Source: Acidimicrobiia bacterium
GTDB lineage: Bacteria > Actinomycetota > Acidimicrobiia > Acidimicrobiales > Iamiaceae
NCBI GenBank assembly: GCA_019247975.1
Contig: JAFBAD010000251.1
Location: 1-23,892 of the forward strand
Length of the DNA: 23,892 nt
Direction of reading: 5' to 3'
Positions within the stretch are counted from its first letter, which is position 1; every line of letters begins with the position of its first letter. Below, piece by piece: positions 21,669 to 23,892 of the stretch. A program made the position numbers and the translations under genes. Under the pieces are notes generated by a model, which was given only the letters and a program-made list of their open reading frames with translations, did no database searches and was not told the origin of the DNA.

Positions 21669-21675
21669 TATAGTG
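21669..21675. promoter_or_regulatory. Overlapping divergent -10 elements
   Basis: TATAGT on the plus strand (21669-21674) fits the aldehyde dehydrogenase promoter, and CACTAT on the minus strand (21670-21675) fits the SDR promoter. Five base pairs are shared, so one site would open for both directions. The plus transcript gains a leader of about 30 nt with GGAAGGA (21697-21703), while the minus transcript would be leaderless. Confidence 0.5.
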
Positions 21676-21712
21676 CCGCGTCCCAGCAGACGCACCGGAA
21701 GGACAGCCGTCC

Positions 21713-23143
21713 ATGGCCGAGCAGTTGATCGTGGGCGGCCACCGGCGGCAGGCCGCCGGTGGGCTGACGTTCACGCTCACCGACCCTGCGAGCGGCGGCC
21801 CGCTGACCGAGGTGTGCCAGGCCGGCGTGGCCGACGTCGAGGACGCGCTCACGATGGCCCACGAGGCCTTCGAGACCCACGGCGCGTGGGCCGACCCGGC
21901 GACGAGGAGCCGCGTCCTCCACCGCGTCGCGCAGGTCATCTCCGACTGCCAGGAGGAGCTGGCCCGGCTCGAGGCGATCGGCGCCGGGCACCCGATCAAC
22001 GACGCGCGCTGGGAGGCCGGCGCGGCCGCCCGCACGTTCGAGTACTACGCCGGCGCGGTCGACAAGCACACGGGTTCGGTGGTCCCGGTGTCGGACCCGG
22101 GCCTCGACGTCGTGCTGCGCGAGCCGGTCGGCGTCTGCGCGCTGATCGTCCCGTGGAACTTCCCGCTGCTGATCGCGTCGTGGAAGGTGGCGCCGGCGCT
22201 CGCCTGCGGCAACCCGATCATCCTCAAGCCCGCTTCGCTCACCCCGCTCACCGCGCTCGCGCTCGGCGACATCCTCGTCGAGGCCGGCGTCCCGCACGAG
22301 TACGTGCACGTGCTCCCGGGCCCGGGCTCGGTCGTCGGTGAGACGCTCGTGGGCGACCGTCGCGTCGCCAAGATCGGCTTCACCGGCGAGACCGCGACGG
22401 GTGCCGGCATCCTCCGCGCGTCGGCCCGCAACATCACCCGCGTGTCGCTCGAGCTCGGGGGCAAGTCGGCGAGCGTCGTGTTCGCGGACGCGGACCTCGA
22501 CCGTTGCGTCGACGAGACCCCCGGTGCGGTGTTCGGCAACGCCGGCCAGGACTGCTGCTCGCGCAGCCGCATCCTCGTGCAGCGGCCGATCTACGAGGAC
22601 TTCGTGGCGCGGTTCGCGGAGCGCACGAAGCAGATGACCGTGGGCGCGCCGCTCGAGGAGGAGACCGAGATGGGTCCGCTCATCTCCGAGAGCCAGCGGC
22701 GCACGTCGCTCGACTACATCGAGGTCGGCGTGAAGGAAGGCGCCCGGGTCGTCTGCGGCGGTGAGCCGATCGGGCCGAGCGGCTTCTACCTCTCCCCTGC
22801 GGTCGTCGCCGACGTCGACAACTCGATGCGCATCGCGCGCGAGGAGATCTTCGGACCTGTCGCGTCGATCATCCCGTTCGACGACGAGGACGAAGCGGTG
22901 CGCATCGCCAACGACAGCGACTACGGGCTGTCCGGCTCGGTGTGGACCAACGACGCCGGCCGATCGATCCGCGTCGCCAAGGCGCTGCGCACCGGCACGC
23001 TGTCGGTGAACTCACACCGCAGCGTGCGACCCGAGACGCCCTTCGGTGGCTACAAGCGCTCCGGCCTCGGCCGCGAGCTCGGCATGGCCGCGATGGACAC
23101 CTACAGCGAGATCAAGAACGTCTTCATGTGGGCGGGGAGCTGA
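21713..23143 (+). CDS. NAD(P)-dependent aldehyde dehydrogenase
   Basis: A 476-residue ALDH superfamily enzyme of usual length. It has the Rossmann segment VGVCALIVPWNFPLLIASWKVAPAL, the cofactor-anchoring KPAS, GFTGET, general base Glu247 (LELGGKSA) and nucleophile Cys281 in NAGQDCCSRSR; the extra Cys after it is not unusual. EEIFGPV and TPFGGYKRSG complete the set. It should oxidise an aldehyde to its acid; the closest physiological guess, from the GS-like and SDR neighbours, is an amine- or alcohol-derived aldehyde. ATG 21713 has GGAAGGA nine bases upstream. Its last 20 bases overlap the convergent DUF3151 gene. Confidence 0.95.
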   Translation: MAEQLIVGGHRRQAAGGLTFTLTDPASGGPLTEVCQAGVADVEDALTMAHEAFETHGAWADPATRSRVLHRVAQVISDCQEELARLEAIGAGHPINDARWEAGAAARTFEYYAGAVDKHTGSVVPVSDPGLDVVLREPVGVCALIVPWNFPLLIASWKVAPALACGNPIILKPASLTPLTALALGDILVEAGVPHEYVHVLPGPGSVVGETLVGDRRVAKIGFTGETATGAGILRASARNITRVSLELGGKSASVVFADADLDRCVDETPGAVFGNAGQDCCSRSRILVQRPIYEDFVARFAERTKQMTVGAPLEEETEMGPLISESQRRTSLDYIEVGVKEGARVVCGGEPIGPSGFYLSPAVVADVDNSMRIAREEIFGPVASIIPFDDEDEAVRIANDSDYGLSGSVWTNDAGRSIRVAKALRTGTLSVNSHRSVRPETPFGGYKRSGLGRELGMAAMDTYSEIKNVFMWAGS

Positions 23144-23555
23144 AGTCAGGGTCGAGCTGGCGCAGGAACAGCGCGCAGCGCTCGGCTTCGTCCTGCTCGC
23201 CGATGCGATCGGCGGTCACTGCGAGCCCGTACAGGGCCCGCAGGAACCCCTGGTTCTCGGGGTGGGTCCAGCGGACGTAGCCGCTACCCCGCCAGCCGTT
23301 CTGGCGCAGGCGGTCGAGACCCCGGTGGTACCCGACGCGGAAGGCGGCGTAGGCCTCGACCTCGTCACGGGCGAGCTCACCGACCCGGGCCCAGGCGTCG
23401 AGGAACCGCGGCCACCGGGCCACCACTGCGGCGACCGCGGCACGGCGGTCGGTCTCCGGCGAGGAGAGCGCGATGACGAGTGCGTCGATCGCGTCGGCCG
23501 GCTCGGCATCGAGCACGGTCTCGGGCGGGCCCTGGGGGGTGAAGCTGACCGACAT
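23124..23555 (-). CDS. DUF3151 family protein
   Basis: A 143-residue protein of an actinobacterial family of unknown role. Recognisable parts are PRFLDAWARVGELARDEVEAYAAFRVGYHRGLDRLRQNGWRGSG and GFLRALYGLAVTADRIGEQDEAERCALFLRQLDPDF. It is all-helical, with tandem helices like a short TPR. ATG 23555 has TACCGT ending 8 nt upstream. Its 3' end overlaps the convergent aldehyde dehydrogenase by 20 bp; the Flp pilin gene lies upstream in the same direction but is separated by a strong hairpin, so it is likely a separate unit. Confidence 0.92.
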   Translation of the reverse strand: MSVSFTPQGPPETVLDAEPADAIDALVIALSSPETDRRAAVAAVVARWPRFLDAWARVGELARDEVEAYAAFRVGYHRGLDRLRQNGWRGSGYVRWTHPENQGFLRALYGLAVTADRIGEQDEAERCALFLRQLDPDFSSPPT

Positions 23556-23563
23556 CGGTACCG

Positions 23564-23569
23564 ACGGTA
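23564..23569 (-). promoter_or_regulatory. -10-like hexamer of the DUF3151 gene
   Basis: TACCGT ends 8 nt before ATG 23555, slightly further than at the other starts. Confidence 0.4.
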
Positions 23570-23591
23570 TCGCCGGTGCCGGGACGCGGAG

Positions 23592-23618
23592 GGAGGCGGG
23601 CTCGTCGAGCCCGCCTCC
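23592..23618 (-). terminator. Strong GC-rich hairpin after the Flp pilin gene
   Basis: Twelve base pairs (23592-23603 with 23607-23618) close a 3-nt loop with no mismatch, starting 20 nt past the pilin stop on the minus strand. No U-tract follows. Actinobacterial terminators often lack one, so a terminator is the natural reading; it could also stabilise the 3' end of an abundant pilin mRNA. Confidence 0.65.
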
Positions 23619-23638
23619 TCCGTCAGAAGGTGGATCGG

Positions 23639-23830
23639 TTACTGACCGATCGAAGCGCCGACCTTGTTGAACTTGGACGACGCGTTGCTGCCGAGCAGCG
23701 TCACGGCTGCGATGCAGACCACGGCGATCAGGGCGACGAGCAGCGCGTACTCCACGAGCGAAGCGCCACGCTCGGTGTCACCGAAGCGAGCACGGAGGTA
23801 AGCGGCGAGGGTGTTGAACTGGGTCATCAT
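23639..23830 (-). CDS. flp: Flp/TadA-type class IVb prepilin
   Basis: A 63-residue Flp pilin precursor, a normal size. The leader ends in DTERG, and the prepilin peptidase would cut before ASLVEYALL; Glu at +5 and Tyr at +6 of the mature protein are the Flp hallmark. A hydrophobic helix LLVALIAVVCIAAVTLLG follows, then the short tail NASSKFNKVGASIGQ. It should form an adhesive or tight-adherence pilus with a Tad secretion system; none of the tad/cpa genes is in the window, though they may lie beyond the right edge. The start is ATG 23830 (ATG ATG), set by AAGGAG nine bases upstream; a longer open frame to 23866 lacks such a site. Confidence 0.94.
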   Translation of the reverse strand: MMTQFNTLAAYLRARFGDTERGASLVEYALLVALIAVVCIAAVTLLGSNASSKFNKVGASIGQ

Positions 23831-23839
23831 CGGGGTGTT

Positions 23840-23845
23840 CTCCTT
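23840..23845 (-). promoter_or_regulatory. Shine-Dalgarno site of the Flp pilin gene
   Basis: AAGGAG on the minus strand, 9 nt before ATG 23830, the best ribosome binding site in the window. This selects 23830 over the upstream in-frame ATG. Confidence 0.75.
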
Positions 23846-23892
23846 GGGGGGATGTTGGTGCGCCACCCCGGTGCCCGGGAGCGCTTGTCGGT

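Noticed and set aside
23831..23892. Further features upstream of the Flp gene
   Set aside because: The window ends here; apart from the SD site nothing can be supported, and the promoter may lie outside.

Overview
The window is GC-rich, tightly packed bacterial DNA that reads as an actinobacterial chromosome. The gene content suggests an Acidimicrobiia-like lineage: a DUF3151 protein, a WYL regulator, a stand-alone LigD-type polymerase, a class IVb (Flp) pilin and a GlcD/E/F operon. The taxon is my inference; there is no rRNA or other phylogenetic marker here. I see no tRNA, rRNA, CRISPR array, phage gene or insertion sequence, and no gene-free stretch above 300 bp. The longest is about 200 bp (11326-11523), which holds a large imperfect hairpin.

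Layout. Bases 1-2379 (minus) hold the 5' part of an adenylation - carrier - condensation protein that runs off the left edge. Bases 2461-6156 (minus) are a glcD-glcE-glcF operon with a small trailing gene, with a 46-nt palindromic repeat in the gap at each end. Bases 6213-7795 are a divergent DinB-like / WYL-regulator pair separated by a 23-bp perfect operator-like palindrome. Then come a Cys-rich YkgJ-like protein, the GTPase TypA/BipA with a small zinc-knuckle protein ahead of it, and a membrane protein. Bases 11389-13275 carry the hairpin, a 55-aa membrane miniprotein and a GH13 glucosidase. Bases 13282-16675 (minus) hold a PLP-dependent decarboxylase/lyase overlapped by a MobA-like nucleotidyltransferase, then a rhodanese and ribonuclease D. 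Bases 16706-19490 hold DUF488, a flavin reductase, a methyltransferase and the LigD-type polymerase. Bases 19500-23143 hold a glutamine-synthetase-like enzyme and an SDR oxidoreductase (minus), divergent from an aldehyde dehydrogenase (plus), possibly one amine/aldehyde catabolic unit. The window ends with DUF3151 and a Flp prepilin.

Expression signals are unusually legible. About a dozen genes have a -10-like hexamer (TAnnnT or close) ending 6-8 nt before the start codon, which is the leaderless layout. A smaller set has real leaders with Shine-Dalgarno sites. Within operons, genes are joined by 4-nt NTGA stop/start overlaps that use ATG, TTG and apparently CTG as the start. Convergent genes abut at the stop codons or overlap.

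No single obviously new multi-gene system stands out. The best candidates for a second look are the duplicated palindrome around the glc operon, the apparent CTG starts of mobA and typA, the nested hairpin at 11389-11467, and the adenylation-carrier-condensation protein with an acyl-CoA-synthetase-like A domain.
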